Assembly (NCBI RefSeq): GCF_002090155.1
Contig: NZ_BBRM01000002.1
Location: 372,001-436,000 of the forward strand
Length of the DNA: 64,000 bases
Source of the DNA: Demequina sp. NBRC 110056
GTDB lineage: Bacteria; Actinomycetota; Actinomycetes; Actinomycetales; Demequinaceae
Direction of reading: 5' to 3'
Positions within the stretch are counted from its first letter, which is position 1. The number at the start of each line of letters is the position of its first letter. This document shows, one piece after another, positions 47,471 to 56,161 of this stretch. Below the pieces are notes generated by a model. It did no database searches, had not been told where the DNA came from, and saw only the letters and a program-made list of their open reading frames with translations. The position numbers were made by a program, and so were the translations under genes.

Positions 47471-48542
47471 CGACGCACGCGCGCGAGCACGCGACGACGC
47501 CCCCGGGGCCGTCACGGAGGCGTCTCCGGGTCCGCTCACCGCCGCGGAGGGCATGGACCGCGCCGTGGCGCTCGCTCGCCGCGGGCCCGCGTACGGACCC
47601 AACCCCCGCGTGGGCTGCGTGCTGCTGGCCGCGGACGGCACCGTGCTCGGGGAGGGATGGCACCGGGGAGCCGGAACGCCGCACGCCGAGGTCGCAGCCA
47701 TCGCCGATGCCGCCGCCCGCGGCAGCGACATCGCCGGTGCCACCGCGGTCGTCACCCTGGAGCCGTGCGCGCACACGGGACGCACCGGGCCCTGCGTGGA
47801 CGCGCTGACCCAAGCGAGCATCGGCACCGTCGTGTACGCCGTCGCCGACCCCGGTGACGCCTCGAGCGGCGGCGGCGAGGTGCTGCGGGGGCGAGGGATC
47901 CGCGCCACCCTCGTGCCCCACGAGGGCGCCCACGCGCTCAACCGACGGTGGCTCGCCGCCATGAGGGCGCATCGTCCCTACGTCATCGCGAAGTGGGCGT
48001 CCACCCTCGACGGGCGCATGGCCGCCGCCGACGGCACCTCGTTCTGGATCACCGGCGAGGAGGCCCGCGAGCACGCCCACCGCGTGCGCGCGAGCGTCGA
48101 CGCCATCGCGGTCGGCACTGGAACCGTCATGATCGACGACCCGTCGCTCACCGCACGTCCGGGTGGAAAGCAGGCGGATCACCAGCCGCTGCGCGTCGTG
48201 GTCGGCCACACCGACACCACGGGCAAGCGGGTCTGGGAGGGCGGGGGAGCGGTCGCGATCGACTCCCGCGATCCGCACGAGATCCTGGCCCAGCTGTGGG
48301 CGCGCGAGGTGCGCACGCTCATCGTCGAGGGCGGGCCGACGCTGCTCAGCGCGTTCCTGCGTGCCGGCCTCGTGGACGAGCTCAACGCGTACATCGCTCC
48401 GGCGCTACTCGGGGCGGGGCCGAGCGTGGTCGACGATCTGGGAATCGGAACCATGGCGGATTCGTTGAGAGGTCAAGCAGTGACATCCGAGCGTCTGGGC
48501 GCGGATACCCTTGTCACCGCGCTGCTGACGGAAGGAGTCTGA
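47463..48542 (+). CDS. ribD: Bifunctional riboflavin biosynthesis deaminase/reductase RibD
   Basis: 359 residues. The N-terminal cytidine-deaminase-like domain has the zinc motif TPHAEVAAI and [13 protein letters not shown]. The C-terminal reductase domain has [30 protein letters not shown] and [14 protein letters not shown]. It carries out the second and third steps of the pathway. The ATG at 47463 lies inside the end of rpe. It adds a 20-residue Ala/Arg-rich N-terminal extension. No FMN riboswitch precedes it. Confidence 0.94.
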   Translation: MPDDARARARDDAPGAVTEASPGPLTAAEGMDRAVALARRGPAYGPNPRVGCVLLAADGTVLGEGWHRGAGTPHAEVAAIADAAARGSDIAGATAVVTLEPCAHTGRTGPCVDALTQASIGTVVYAVADPGDASSGGGEVLRGRGIRATLVPHEGAHALNRRWLAAMRAHRPYVIAKWASTLDGRMAAADGTSFWITGEEAREHAHRVRASVDAIAVGTGTVMIDDPSLTARPGGKQADHQPLRVVVGHTDTTGKRVWEGGGAVAIDSRDPHEILAQLWAREVRTLIVEGGPTLLSAFLRAGLVDELNAYIAPALLGAGPSVVDDLGIGTMADSLRGQAVTSERLGADTLVTALLTEGV

Positions 48543-49136
48543 GTGTTCACCGGCATCGTCGAGGCCGTCGGCATCATCGAAGAGGTGGTCGACGACGGCG
48601 CTCGCTCGCGTCTGACCATCCGCTCGGAGGGCTACGGGGGCGACCTCGTGCACGGCGAGTCCATCGCCGTCGACGGCGTCTGCCTCACCGTCGCAGGTCA
48701 GGGCGAGGGCACCTGGGACGCCGACGTCATGCGCATCACGCGCAAGACCACCACGCTCGGCGAGGTGCAGCCCGGCCGCACCGTCAACCTCGAGCGCGCG
48801 CTGCGCGCAGACGGCCGCCTGGGCGGGCACATCATGCAGGGCCATGTTGATGGCCAGGCTGAGCTGGTCGCCCGCGACTCGCAGGCCGAGTGGGACGACT
48901 TCACCTTCGCCCTGCCCGCCGACCTCGTGCGCTACGTCGTGCCCAAGGGTTCGATCGCGCTCAATGGGGTGTCGCTCACCGTCGCGGCGCTCGAGGGCTC
49001 CCACGCGACCGTGTCGCTCATCCCGTCCACGCTGTCTGACACCACGCTCGGCGCGCTCGCGCTGGGCGACCTCGTCAACGTCGAGGTCGACGTGATGGGC
49101 AAGTACGTCGAGTCGATGCTGGCGGCGCGCTCATGA
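48543..49136 (+). CDS. ribE: Riboflavin synthase (alpha subunit)
   Basis: 197 residues with two lumazine-binding repeats. The first begins MFTGIVEAVGIIEEV with ESIAVDGVCLTV. The second has GGHIMQGHVDGQAEL and GSIALNGVSLTVAA. It makes riboflavin from two lumazine molecules. The GTG at 48543 directly follows the ribD stop. It overlaps ribBA by 4 bp. Confidence 0.95.
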   Translation: MFTGIVEAVGIIEEVVDDGARSRLTIRSEGYGGDLVHGESIAVDGVCLTVAGQGEGTWDADVMRITRKTTTLGEVQPGRTVNLERALRADGRLGGHIMQGHVDGQAELVARDSQAEWDDFTFALPADLVRYVVPKGSIALNGVSLTVAALEGSHATVSLIPSTLSDTTLGALALGDLVNVEVDVMGKYVESMLAARS

Positions 49137-50374
49137 CCGCCGCGCTCGTGGAGCTCGTCGAGCGGGCGCTCGAGGACCTGCGCGCGGGCAAGCCCGTGCT
49201 CGTCGCGGACTCGCACCACCGCGAGAACGAGGCCGACTTCATCATGGCCGCCCAGACCACGACCACGGAGTGGGTCGCGTGGGGCATCCGGCACTCGTCC
49301 GGCTACCTCTGCGCGCCCATGACCGGCCCTCGTGCGGACGCCCTCAACCTCCCGCTCATGGTGCCCAACAGCCAGGACCCGCGCCGCACCGCGTACACCG
49401 TGTCCGTCGACGCGACCACCGGCATCACCACAGGCATCTCCGCCGCCGACCGTCACCGCACCCTCCAGGTGCTCGCCGACCCAGAGGCGACCGCCGACGA
49501 CGTCATCCGTCCGGGCCACGTGCTGCCGCTGCGCGCCGTCGCCGGGGGAGTGCTGCACCGGCCCGGGCACACCGAGGCCGCCGTCGACCTGTGCCGCCTG
49601 GCCGGGCTCGAGCCCGTCGGCGTCATCGCCGAGCTGGTCAACGACGACGGCACCATGATGCGCACCGGCGACGCGACTGACGTCGCGAACCGGGAGGGCC
49701 TCGTGTTCCTCACGATCGCCGACCTCATCGCGTACCGCCGCCACGTGGACGACCAGCCCGCGCCCATCGAGCCCGCGCCGCACCGCGTGGAGTTCTCGGG
49801 GGAGGCGCGCCTGCCCACCCGCCACGGCGAGGTCACCATCAAGGCCTTCCGCGACGCGCGCACCGGCGACGAGCACGTGGCGCTCACCGCGCCGGTGCCC
49901 GCCGGAGCCACGCCGGTGGTGCGCGTGCACTCCGAGTGCCTCACGGGCGACGCCTTCGGATCGCTCCGGTGCGACTGCGGCCCGCAGCTCGACGCGGCCA
50001 TCGGGCGCGTCGCCGCGGAGGGTGGCGCGGTCGTGTACCTGCGGGGTCACGAGGGCCGCGGCATCGGCATCCTCGGCAAGGTCCAGGCCTACGCGCTGCA
50101 GGACGCCGGCCGCGACACGGTCGACGCCAACACCGACCTCGGCTTCCCGGTCGACCGCCGCGAGTACGGCGCGGCCGCCGCGATCCTTCACGCCCTCGAC
50201 ATGACGGAGGTGCGGCTCATGACCAACAACCCGTCGAAGGTCGAGGCCATGCGCGCCTCGGGCATCGAGGTCTCGGAGCGCATCCCGCATCACTACGGGG
50301 AGCACCCCGAGAACGCCGAGTACCTGCGCACTAAGATCGAGCGCATGGGACACCTGCTGGGAGACAACGCGTGA
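49133..50374 (+). CDS. ribBA: 3,4-Dihydroxy-2-butanone-4-phosphate synthase / GTP cyclohydrolase II
   Basis: 413 residues. The N-terminal RibB domain (about 1-205) has [17 protein letters not shown] and [24 protein letters not shown]. The C-terminal RibA domain has the zinc Cys triad in [20 protein letters not shown] and [12 protein letters not shown]. It provides both precursors of riboflavin. The ATG at 49133 overlaps ribE. Confidence 0.96.
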   Translation: MTAALVELVERALEDLRAGKPVLVADSHHRENEADFIMAAQTTTTEWVAWGIRHSSGYLCAPMTGPRADALNLPLMVPNSQDPRRTAYTVSVDATTGITTGISAADRHRTLQVLADPEATADDVIRPGHVLPLRAVAGGVLHRPGHTEAAVDLCRLAGLEPVGVIAELVNDDGTMMRTGDATDVANREGLVFLTIADLIAYRRHVDDQPAPIEPAPHRVEFSGEARLPTRHGEVTIKAFRDARTGDEHVALTAPVPAGATPVVRVHSECLTGDAFGSLRCDCGPQLDAAIGRVAAEGGAVVYLRGHEGRGIGILGKVQAYALQDAGRDTVDANTDLGFPVDRREYGAAAAILHALDMTEVRLMTNNPSKVEAMRASGIEVSERIPHHYGEHPENAEYLRTKIERMGHLLGDNA

Positions 50375-50838
50375 GCGGCGCCGGAGCGCCTCAGATGGAG
50401 GTCGACGGCCGCGGGCTGACCGTCGAGATCGTCGCCAGCCAGTGGCACACCGACGTCATGGACGGCCTCGTCGCGGGCGCGGTCCGCGCCGCGCAGGCCT
50501 CCGGCGCGCGCTACCGCGTCACCCGGGTCGCGGGCGCCTTCGAGCTCACCGTCGTCGCCGAGCGGCTCGCCCGCAAGGGCGCCGATGCGATCGTCGCCCT
50601 CGGCGTGGTCGTGCAGGGGGAGACGCCCCACTTCGAGTACGTGTGCCAGTCGGTCACGCTGGGCCTCACCGAGGTCGCCCGTCAGCACGCTGTGCCGGTC
50701 GGCTTCGGCGTCCTCACGGTCGACGACGTCCAGCAGGCGCTCGACCGCGCGGGCCTCGAGGGCTCCAAGGAGGACAAGGGCGCCGAGGCCGTCGAGGCCG
50801 CCCTGTCCACGGCCCTCACGCTCGCCTCGATCGCCTGA
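50371..50838 (+). CDS. ribH: 6,7-Dimethyl-8-ribityllumazine synthase
   Basis: 155 residues. It condenses the two precursors into lumazine. Signatures: [28 protein letters not shown], and the active-site loop [16 protein letters not shown] with the catalytic His. The GTG at 50371 overlaps ribBA by 4 bp. It ends the riboflavin cluster. Confidence 0.95.
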   Translation: MSGAGAPQMEVDGRGLTVEIVASQWHTDVMDGLVAGAVRAAQASGARYRVTRVAGAFELTVVAERLARKGADAIVALGVVVQGETPHFEYVCQSVTLGLTEVARQHAVPVGFGVLTVDDVQQALDRAGLEGSKEDKGAEAVEAALSTALTLASIA

Positions 50839-50839
50839 C

Positions 50840-50856
50840 CGGGCCCGCAAGGCCCG
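50840..50856 (+). terminator. Short hairpin after ribH
   Basis: CGGGCC and GGCCCG pair around CGCAA, two bases after the ribH stop. The 194-bp gap that follows contains an octamer copy (50904-50911) in its long form and a second hairpin (GGGAGGA / TCCTCCC, 50978-51005) just upstream of the hisE -10 box, which could be an operator or terminator. Confidence 0.5.
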
Positions 50857-51020
50857 ACCCGGCGCCGCCGGAAGGGCGACGACACGTCGCGGCCCCGGCG
50901 AGCGCATCGGCCCTCCGCCGTCCTGGCGGTCGACTCTGGCTGGTGGTGCGTCCGAGAACAGCCTGTTGGATCGATGCGGGAGGAACGGGGAGTCCCGGTC
51001 CTCCCGTGTCGCGCATCCCC

Positions 51021-51026
51021 TAGGCT
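51021..51026 (+). promoter_or_regulatory. Putative -10 box (TAGGCT) giving a leaderless hisE mRNA
   Basis: TAGGCT ends 6 nt before the GTG at 51033. No Shine-Dalgarno is present. Confidence 0.5.
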
Positions 51027-51032
51027 GGAATC

Positions 51033-51296
51033 GTGAAGACCTTCGACGAGCTGTTCGACGAGCTGTCCGCGCGCGCCCAGGAGCGCCCCGAGGGATCGGG
51101 CACGGTCGCGATGCTCGACAAGGGCGTCCATGCGATTGGCAAGAAGCTCGTCGAGGAGGCCGCGGAGTCCTGGATGGCCGCCGAGTTCCAGAGCTCGGAC
51201 GAGGCCGCCGAGGAGATCTCCCAGCTCCTGTACTGGACCCAGGTGATGATGGTCGCGAAGGGTCTCACGCCTGCCGACGTCTACCGCCACCTCTAG
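51033..51296 (+). CDS. hisE: Phosphoribosyl-ATP pyrophosphohydrolase
   Basis: 87 residues, the stand-alone MazG-like HisE. It hydrolyses PR-ATP to PR-AMP in histidine synthesis. The helices carry [16 protein letters not shown] and [18 protein letters not shown], with the Glu/Asp metal ligands in EExxE and ExxD-like positions. It is separate from HisI, as usual in actinobacteria, and precedes hisG. Confidence 0.93.
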   Translation: MKTFDELFDELSARAQERPEGSGTVAMLDKGVHAIGKKLVEEAAESWMAAEFQSSDEAAEEISQLLYWTQVMMVAKGLTPADVYRHL

Positions 51297-51361
51297 CCCG
51301 TCACCGCCACACCGTCGCCGTGACCCCACCACCTGTCAGCCCCCGCACCTGAAGGACCCCC

Positions 51362-52204
51362 GTGCTCCGCATCGCCGTTCCCAACAAGGGCTCGCTGTCC
51401 GAGCCCGCCGCCCAGCTTCTGCGCGAGGCCGGCTACAAGCAGCGTCGCGACCCCCGCGAGCTGGTGCTGGTCGACGCCCGCAACGAGGTCGAGTTCTTCT
51501 TCCTGCGCCCGCGTGACGTCGCGGTGTACGTCGGCTCCGGCACCGTCCACGCCGGCATCACCGGCCGGGACCTGCTGCTCGACTCGGGCGCCGCAGCCAC
51601 GGAGCACCTCGAGCTGGGCTTCGGCGGCTCGACGTTCCGCTACGCCGCCCCGGCGGACGCCGTCACGAGCATCGACCAGATCGCGGGCAGGCGGGTGGCC
51701 ACCAGCTACCCGCGCCTCGTGAAGCACCACCTCAAGTCCTTCGGCGTCGAGGCGACCGTGGTGCGCCTGGACGGCGCCGTCGAGTCGTCGGTGCGCCTCG
51801 GGGTGGCCGATGTGGTGGCCGACGTGGTCTCGACCGGCACCACGCTGAGGGCGGCGGGCCTCGAGATCTTCGGCGACCCGATCCTCAAGTCCGAGGCGAT
51901 CCTCATCAAGGGCCCCGACGTCGACGACGACGAGCTCGCCGTGCTGACCGGCCGCCTGCGGGGCGTCCTCATGGCGCGCCAGTTCGTGCTCGTGGACTAC
52001 GACGTGCCGGACGAGCAGCTCGACGACGCGATCGCGGTCACGCCCGGCTTCGAGGCGCCCACGGTGACGCCCCTGCACGGCAAGAGCTGGCACGCGGTGC
52101 GGGTGATGATCCCGCGCAGCGAGGTCAACCAGATCATGGACCGCCTGCACGCGGCGGGAGCGCGCGGCATCCTCACCACGGAGCTGCTCGCGGTGCGGCT
52201 GTAG
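51362..52204 (+). CDS. hisG: ATP phosphoribosyltransferase (long form)
   Basis: 280 residues. It catalyses the first, feedback-regulated step of histidine synthesis. The catalytic part shows LRIAVPNKGSLSEPAAQLL, RPRDVAVYVGSGTVHAGITGRDL, and the PRPP loop ADVVADVVSTGTTLRAAGL. The extra C-terminal domain (about residues 205-280, ending GARGILTTELLAVRL) is the histidine-sensing ACT-like domain of the hexameric long form, so no HisZ is needed. Starts with GTG at 51362. It abuts pafB directly. Confidence 0.95.
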   Translation: MLRIAVPNKGSLSEPAAQLLREAGYKQRRDPRELVLVDARNEVEFFFLRPRDVAVYVGSGTVHAGITGRDLLLDSGAAATEHLELGFGGSTFRYAAPADAVTSIDQIAGRRVATSYPRLVKHHLKSFGVEATVVRLDGAVESSVRLGVADVVADVVSTGTTLRAAGLEIFGDPILKSEAILIKGPDVDDDELAVLTGRLRGVLMARQFVLVDYDVPDEQLDDAIAVTPGFEAPTVTPLHGKSWHAVRVMIPRSEVNQIMDRLHAAGARGILTTELLAVRL

Positions 52205-53185
52205 ATGGCGGAGACGATCGCGGCCGAGCAGCGCCGGCTCAACCTGATGCTCGCGCTCAGCGCGACGCGTCATCGCCTCACGCGCGAGCAGATCCGCTCG
52301 CAGGTCGAGGGCTACGACACGGTGCCGTCCGGCGCGACCGACGGCGAGCGCAAGCGCGCCGACGCCGCGTTCGAGCGCAAGTTCGAGCGTGACAAGGACG
52401 AGCTGCGCCGCATGGGCATCCCGCTGCGCACCGTCACGGACCCGGCCCACAAGGACGACCTCGGCTACCGGATCGACGGCGACGTGTCCATGCCGGTGCT
52501 CGACCTGTCGGTCCGCGACGCGGCCGTGCTCGCGATCGCGGCGCAGTACTGGTCGGGCGAGTCCCTCGCCGCCGACGCGCGCCACGGCTACGCCAAGCTC
52601 GTCTCCGCGATCGAGCACGCCGACAGCCCCGCGTTGCCCTTCGGCGGCATGTCGACGTCGGGCTCAGGCGACGTGACCGCCGCCCTCGCCGAGGCCGCGA
52701 GCCTGCGCCAGCGCGTGCAGTTCGAGTACGCCTCGGCGAGCTCGCCCACGCGGGTGCGCACCGTGCAGCCGTGGGGCATCGTGCTGCGCGCCGGCGTCGA
52801 GTACCTGGTCGCCTGGGACGAGGACGCCGAGGCGCAGCGGGTCTTCCGGCTCGTGCGCGTGCTGGGTGCGGTCAAGGCCGTCGGCGACCCGGACGCCTTC
52901 GAGCGGCCGGCGACGATCCCGCTGGGGAGCCTGGACAGCGCCGAGACCCTCGCAACCGCCGTCATCGCGCTGCGGCCCGAGGCCGGCCACGCCCTGCGAC
53001 GACGCGGCGAGGCCGCGGGCGTCGACTCCGGCTGGGAGCTGTTCCGCGTCGCGTACCGGCACGAGGACCTCCTGCGCGCGGAGGTGCTCGCCCTCGGTGG
53101 TGCCGCGCGGGTGATCGAGCCGACGACCCTCGCGGATTCCGTCCTGTCCCACGCCGCCGCCGCGCTGGAGGTGGCCCGTGGCTGA
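52205..53185 (+). CDS. pafB: WYL-domain transcriptional regulator PafB
   Basis: 326 residues. A winged-helix N-terminus (about residues 10-90, RLNLMLALSATRHRLTREQIRSQV) is followed by a WYL domain with VQPWGIVLRAGVEYLVAWDE and the WCX tail. PafB and PafC act together as an activator of the LexA-independent DNA damage response in actinobacteria. It begins on the base after the hisG stop and overlaps pafC by 8 bp. The proteasome genes that usually accompany it are not here. Confidence 0.88.
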   Translation: MAETIAAEQRRLNLMLALSATRHRLTREQIRSQVEGYDTVPSGATDGERKRADAAFERKFERDKDELRRMGIPLRTVTDPAHKDDLGYRIDGDVSMPVLDLSVRDAAVLAIAAQYWSGESLAADARHGYAKLVSAIEHADSPALPFGGMSTSGSGDVTAALAEAASLRQRVQFEYASASSPTRVRTVQPWGIVLRAGVEYLVAWDEDAEAQRVFRLVRVLGAVKAVGDPDAFERPATIPLGSLDSAETLATAVIALRPEAGHALRRRGEAAGVDSGWELFRVAYRHEDLLRAEVLALGGAARVIEPTTLADSVLSHAAAALEVARG

Positions 53186-54101
53186 GACCTCACGCGACCG
53201 CATGGTGCGCATGCTCGGCATGGTGGCCTACCTCGAGGCGAACGGCCGGACCCCCGTCGCCGTCCTCGCCCAGCACTTCGGCGTGACCGCCAAGCGCGCC
53301 TCCGACGATCTGTGGACGCTCGGCATGAGCGGCATCCCGCCCTACCTGCCGGACGAGATGCTCGACTTCGACTTCGACGCGCTGGACGAGGGCGTGGCCG
53401 TGCTGCGCGACTCGCTCGGTGTCAGCCAGGTGCGCCTCAGCGGCCAGGAGGCCGTCGCGCTCACCGGCGCGCTGGCCACGCTCATCGCGGCCGGCACCGC
53501 ACCCGACGGCGCCGAGGACGTGCTCGAGCGCATCACCGCCGCCTTCGGCGAGGTCGCCCCGGTCACCGTGCTCGGCGGCGACGACAGCCCTGCGACGGAG
53601 GTGCGCGACACCCTCGCGGGCGCCATCGCCTCCGGAACCGCCGTGCGGCTCACCTACGTCGATGCGAACGACCGCCGCACCGAGCGCGTGATCGAGCCGC
53701 ATCGGCTGGTCGCGATCGACGGCATCGGATACGTGGAGTGCTGGTGCCGCAAGGCCGCCGACCACCGCACCCTGCGCCTCAGTCGCGTGGTGAGCGCCGA
53801 TGCGCTCGCCGAGCCCGCGTCCCACGCGCCTTCCGAGCAGCACGGGTTCGACCTCGAACGTCGGTACGAGGCCACGGTGCGGCTCGCCCGGGCCGCCCGA
53901 TGGGCTCTCGAGGACCTGCCCGGCGCCTCCGTGACGGACGACGGGGACACGGCGACCGTGACGTTCGGCGTCACCGACCCCGCGTGGACCGCGGGGCGCC
54001 TGCTGTCGGTCGCTCCGCAGCTCGTGAGCGTCGAGCCCGCCGAGCTGCGCGACGCGCTCGCGCGGCACGCCGATGCCGTCCTGACCGCGCAGCGCGCTTA
54101 G
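53178..54101 (+). CDS. pafC: WYL-domain transcriptional regulator PafC
   Basis: 307 residues. N-terminal winged helix (RDRMVRMLGMVAYLEANGRTPVAVLAQHFGV), WYL core with VIEPHRLVAIDGIGYVECWCR, and a C-terminal WCX extension. It partners PafB. The GTG at 53178 lies within the pafB end, giving close coupling. Its stop codon overlaps the TAGACT -10-like box (54099-54104) that may drive tatA. Confidence 0.87.
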   Translation: MAETSRDRMVRMLGMVAYLEANGRTPVAVLAQHFGVTAKRASDDLWTLGMSGIPPYLPDEMLDFDFDALDEGVAVLRDSLGVSQVRLSGQEAVALTGALATLIAAGTAPDGAEDVLERITAAFGEVAPVTVLGGDDSPATEVRDTLAGAIASGTAVRLTYVDANDRRTERVIEPHRLVAIDGIGYVECWCRKAADHRTLRLSRVVSADALAEPASHAPSEQHGFDLERRYEATVRLARAARWALEDLPGASVTDDGDTATVTFGVTDPAWTAGRLLSVAPQLVSVEPAELRDALARHADAVLTAQRA

Positions 54102-54134
54102 ACTGTGGTGTCCGCCCGCTACTGAGGAGAACGC

Positions 54135-54401
54135 ATGGGACCCCGCGAGATCATCATCATCGCCGTGATCGTCGTGCTGCTGTTCGGCGCCCCCAAGCTT
54201 CCGGAGCTCGCGCGCAGCATCGGCAAGTCGATGCGCATCCTCAAGGACGAGACCAAGTCCCTGACCGAGGACGACGACCAGGGCAAGGACAAGGGCGCCG
54301 CCAAGCCGGGCGCCGCGTCCTCCGAGGCTCCCAAGGCCTCGACGCCCGACGCCCCGCAGTCGACGGTCGACCTCCCCGACGACGAGGCGCGTGGCAAGTA
54401 G
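54135..54401 (+). CDS. tatA: Sec-independent translocase subunit TatA
   Basis: 88 residues. It has a single membrane helix with the short hydrophobic GPREIIIIAVIVVLLFG, the hinge and amphipathic helix APKLPELARSIGKSMRI, and an acidic/charged tail. It forms the Tat pore with TatC. GAGGAGA precedes the ATG. tatC overlaps its end by 11 bp. Confidence 0.93.
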   Translation: MGPREIIIIAVIVVLLFGAPKLPELARSIGKSMRILKDETKSLTEDDDQGKDKGAAKPGAASSEAPKASTPDAPQSTVDLPDDEARGK

Positions 54402-55161
54402 TCGCGCGCGTGGCGGTGACCGCGACGCGCGGATGCCGCTCGCCGCACACCTGCGCGAGTTCCGCAACAGGCTGATCCTCGCCGCTGCCGGCATCGCGGT
54501 CGGCGCGATCATCGGCTGGTTCTTCTACGAGCCTGTCTTCGACGCCCTGCAGAAGCCCGTCCTCGAGGCCGCCGAGCAGTCCGAGGGCCTCGTGTCCATC
54601 AACTTCTCGGGCCTCGTCACGGCGCTCGACATGCAGATCAAGGTGTCGCTGTTCATCGGCATCGTGCTGTCGGCACCGTGGTGGCTCTACCAGCTCTGGG
54701 CATTCGTGGCGCCGGGCCTCGAGAAGCGCGAGAAGCGCTACACGTTCGGCTTCCTGGGCACGGCGATCCCGCTGTTCGTCGGCGGCATCGCGCTCGCCTG
54801 GTGGGTGTACCCGCGTGCGGTCGACATCCTCACGGGCTTCACGCCCGAGGGCGGCTCGAACTTCCTCGATGCCCAGATGTTCATGACCTTCACCATGCGG
54901 CTGTTCCTCGCGTTCGGCATCGCCTTCGTGTTCCCGGTCGTCATGGTCTTCCTGTCCTGGGCGGGGATCGTCAAGCCGCGCACCTGGCTGCGCGGCTGGC
55001 GCTGGGCGGTCATCATCATCTTCACCGCCGCGGCCGTCCTCACGCCCACGCCCGACGTCTTCACGATGCTGATGATGGCGGGGCCGATGTCTGCCCTGTA
55101 CTTCGGCGCCATCGGCGTCGCCTCGCTCAAGGGCAGGCTCGGAAGGCGACGCCGGACATGA
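54391..55161 (+). CDS. tatC: Sec-independent translocase subunit TatC
   Basis: 256 residues with six membrane helices. The conserved first loop MPLAAHLREFRNRL carries the twin-Arg recognition Glu. LSAPWWLYQLWAFVAPGLEKREKR and the later TPTPDVFTMLMMAGPM are diagnostic. It is the receptor for folded substrates. The GTG at 54391 is chosen with GAGGCGC upstream. Confidence 0.95.
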   Translation: MASSRARGGDRDARMPLAAHLREFRNRLILAAAGIAVGAIIGWFFYEPVFDALQKPVLEAAEQSEGLVSINFSGLVTALDMQIKVSLFIGIVLSAPWWLYQLWAFVAPGLEKREKRYTFGFLGTAIPLFVGGIALAWWVYPRAVDILTGFTPEGGSNFLDAQMFMTFTMRLFLAFGIAFVFPVVMVFLSWAGIVKPRTWLRGWRWAVIIIFTAAAVLTPTPDVFTMLMMAGPMSALYFGAIGVASLKGRLGRRRRT

Positions 55162-55174
55162 GCGCTGGTCGTCC

Positions 55175-56161
55175 GTGACGACGCTGGGCGTCATCACCAA
55201 TCCGACAGCGGGGTCGGGGAGGGGACAGCGATGGGGCGCCGAGGCGCTCGCGCTGCTCGCCGCGCGCGGCCACCGCGTGCGCGACCTCTCCCGCGGCACC
55301 TGGGCCGCCTCCCTCGAGGAGGCCCGCGGTCGCCATCGCGACCTCGACGCCCTGGTGGTCGTCGGCGGCGACGGGATGGTGCACCTGGGCGTGCAGGCGT
55401 GCGCCGGCACGCGGCTGCCGCTCGGCATCGTGGCGGCGGGGTCGGGCAACGACGCCGCCAGCTCGCTCGGGCTTCCCATCCACGACGTGCAGGGCGCGGT
55501 GGACGCGATCGAGCGCGGGCTCGACGGTGACGTCGCACGCATCGATCTCGGTCGCATCGACGGCCCGGGCGTGGCCGATCGCAAGGGGCGTCGCTACTTC
55601 TCCGCGGTGCTGTCCATGGGCATCGACGCCGCGATCGCCGCGTCGGGCAACCGCATGCGCCACCCGCGTGGGCCGCTCAAGTACAAGGTCGCGACGCTCA
55701 AGGAGCTGCCGCGCTTCCGCCCGTACGGCGTGCGCATCGAGGCGGACGGCGAGGCGTGGGAGCAGACGTGCACCCTCATCGCGGTCGCCAACGGCCCGGT
55801 GTTCGGGGGAGGGCTGTGCATCTCGCGCGACTCGTCACTTGTCGACGGGATGCTCGAGGTGGTGGTCGCGGAGGCGGTGACCCGGCGGCGCATCCTGCAG
55901 CTGTTCCCCAAGCTGTACGACGGCTCCGTCATCGACGAGCCCGAGGCGCGGGTCATCCGCGCCCGCCGCGTGCGCATCGGCCCTGCGGGCCCGTCCGCCG
56001 GCCACCCAGGTGACGGGCCCGCCGGCCCCGCCCCGGGCGGCGCGGCCCTGCCCGCCGCCTTCGCCGACGGCGAGCTGGTCGGGCCCGCGCCGCTCGACAT
56101 CCGCGCCGAGCCAGGCGCCCTGCGAGTGCTCGGCGGAAGGCCGGATAGCCTGAGGGCATGA
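55175..56161 (+). CDS. Diacylglycerol kinase-family lipid kinase
   Basis: 328 residues. The DAGK catalytic domain shows LGVITNPTAGSGRG, VVVGGDGMVHLGVQA (GGDG nucleotide motif) and GIVAAGSGNDAASSLGLP. A second beta-sandwich domain follows, interrupted near residues 270-295 by a Gly/Pro-rich insert. It probably phosphorylates diacylglycerol or another lipid in membrane recycling. It sits between tatC and helY, which are adjacent in mycobacteria. Overlaps the helicase by ATGA. The exact lipid substrate is open. Confidence 0.87.
   Translation: MTTLGVITNPTAGSGRGQRWGAEALALLAARGHRVRDLSRGTWAASLEEARGRHRDLDALVVVGGDGMVHLGVQACAGTRLPLGIVAAGSGNDAASSLGLPIHDVQGAVDAIERGLDGDVARIDLGRIDGPGVADRKGRRYFSAVLSMGIDAAIAASGNRMRHPRGPLKYKVATLKELPRFRPYGVRIEADGEAWEQTCTLIAVANGPVFGGGLCISRDSSLVDGMLEVVVAEAVTRRRILQLFPKLYDGSVIDEPEARVIRARRVRIGPAGPSAGHPGDGPAGPAPGGAALPAAFADGELVGPAPLDIRAEPGALRVLGGRPDSLRA
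56146..56151 (+). promoter_or_regulatory. Putative -10 box (TAGCCT) giving a leaderless helY mRNA
   Basis: TAGCCT ends 6 nt before the helY ATG at 56158 and lies within the end of the lipid kinase gene. No Shine-Dalgarno. Confidence 0.4.
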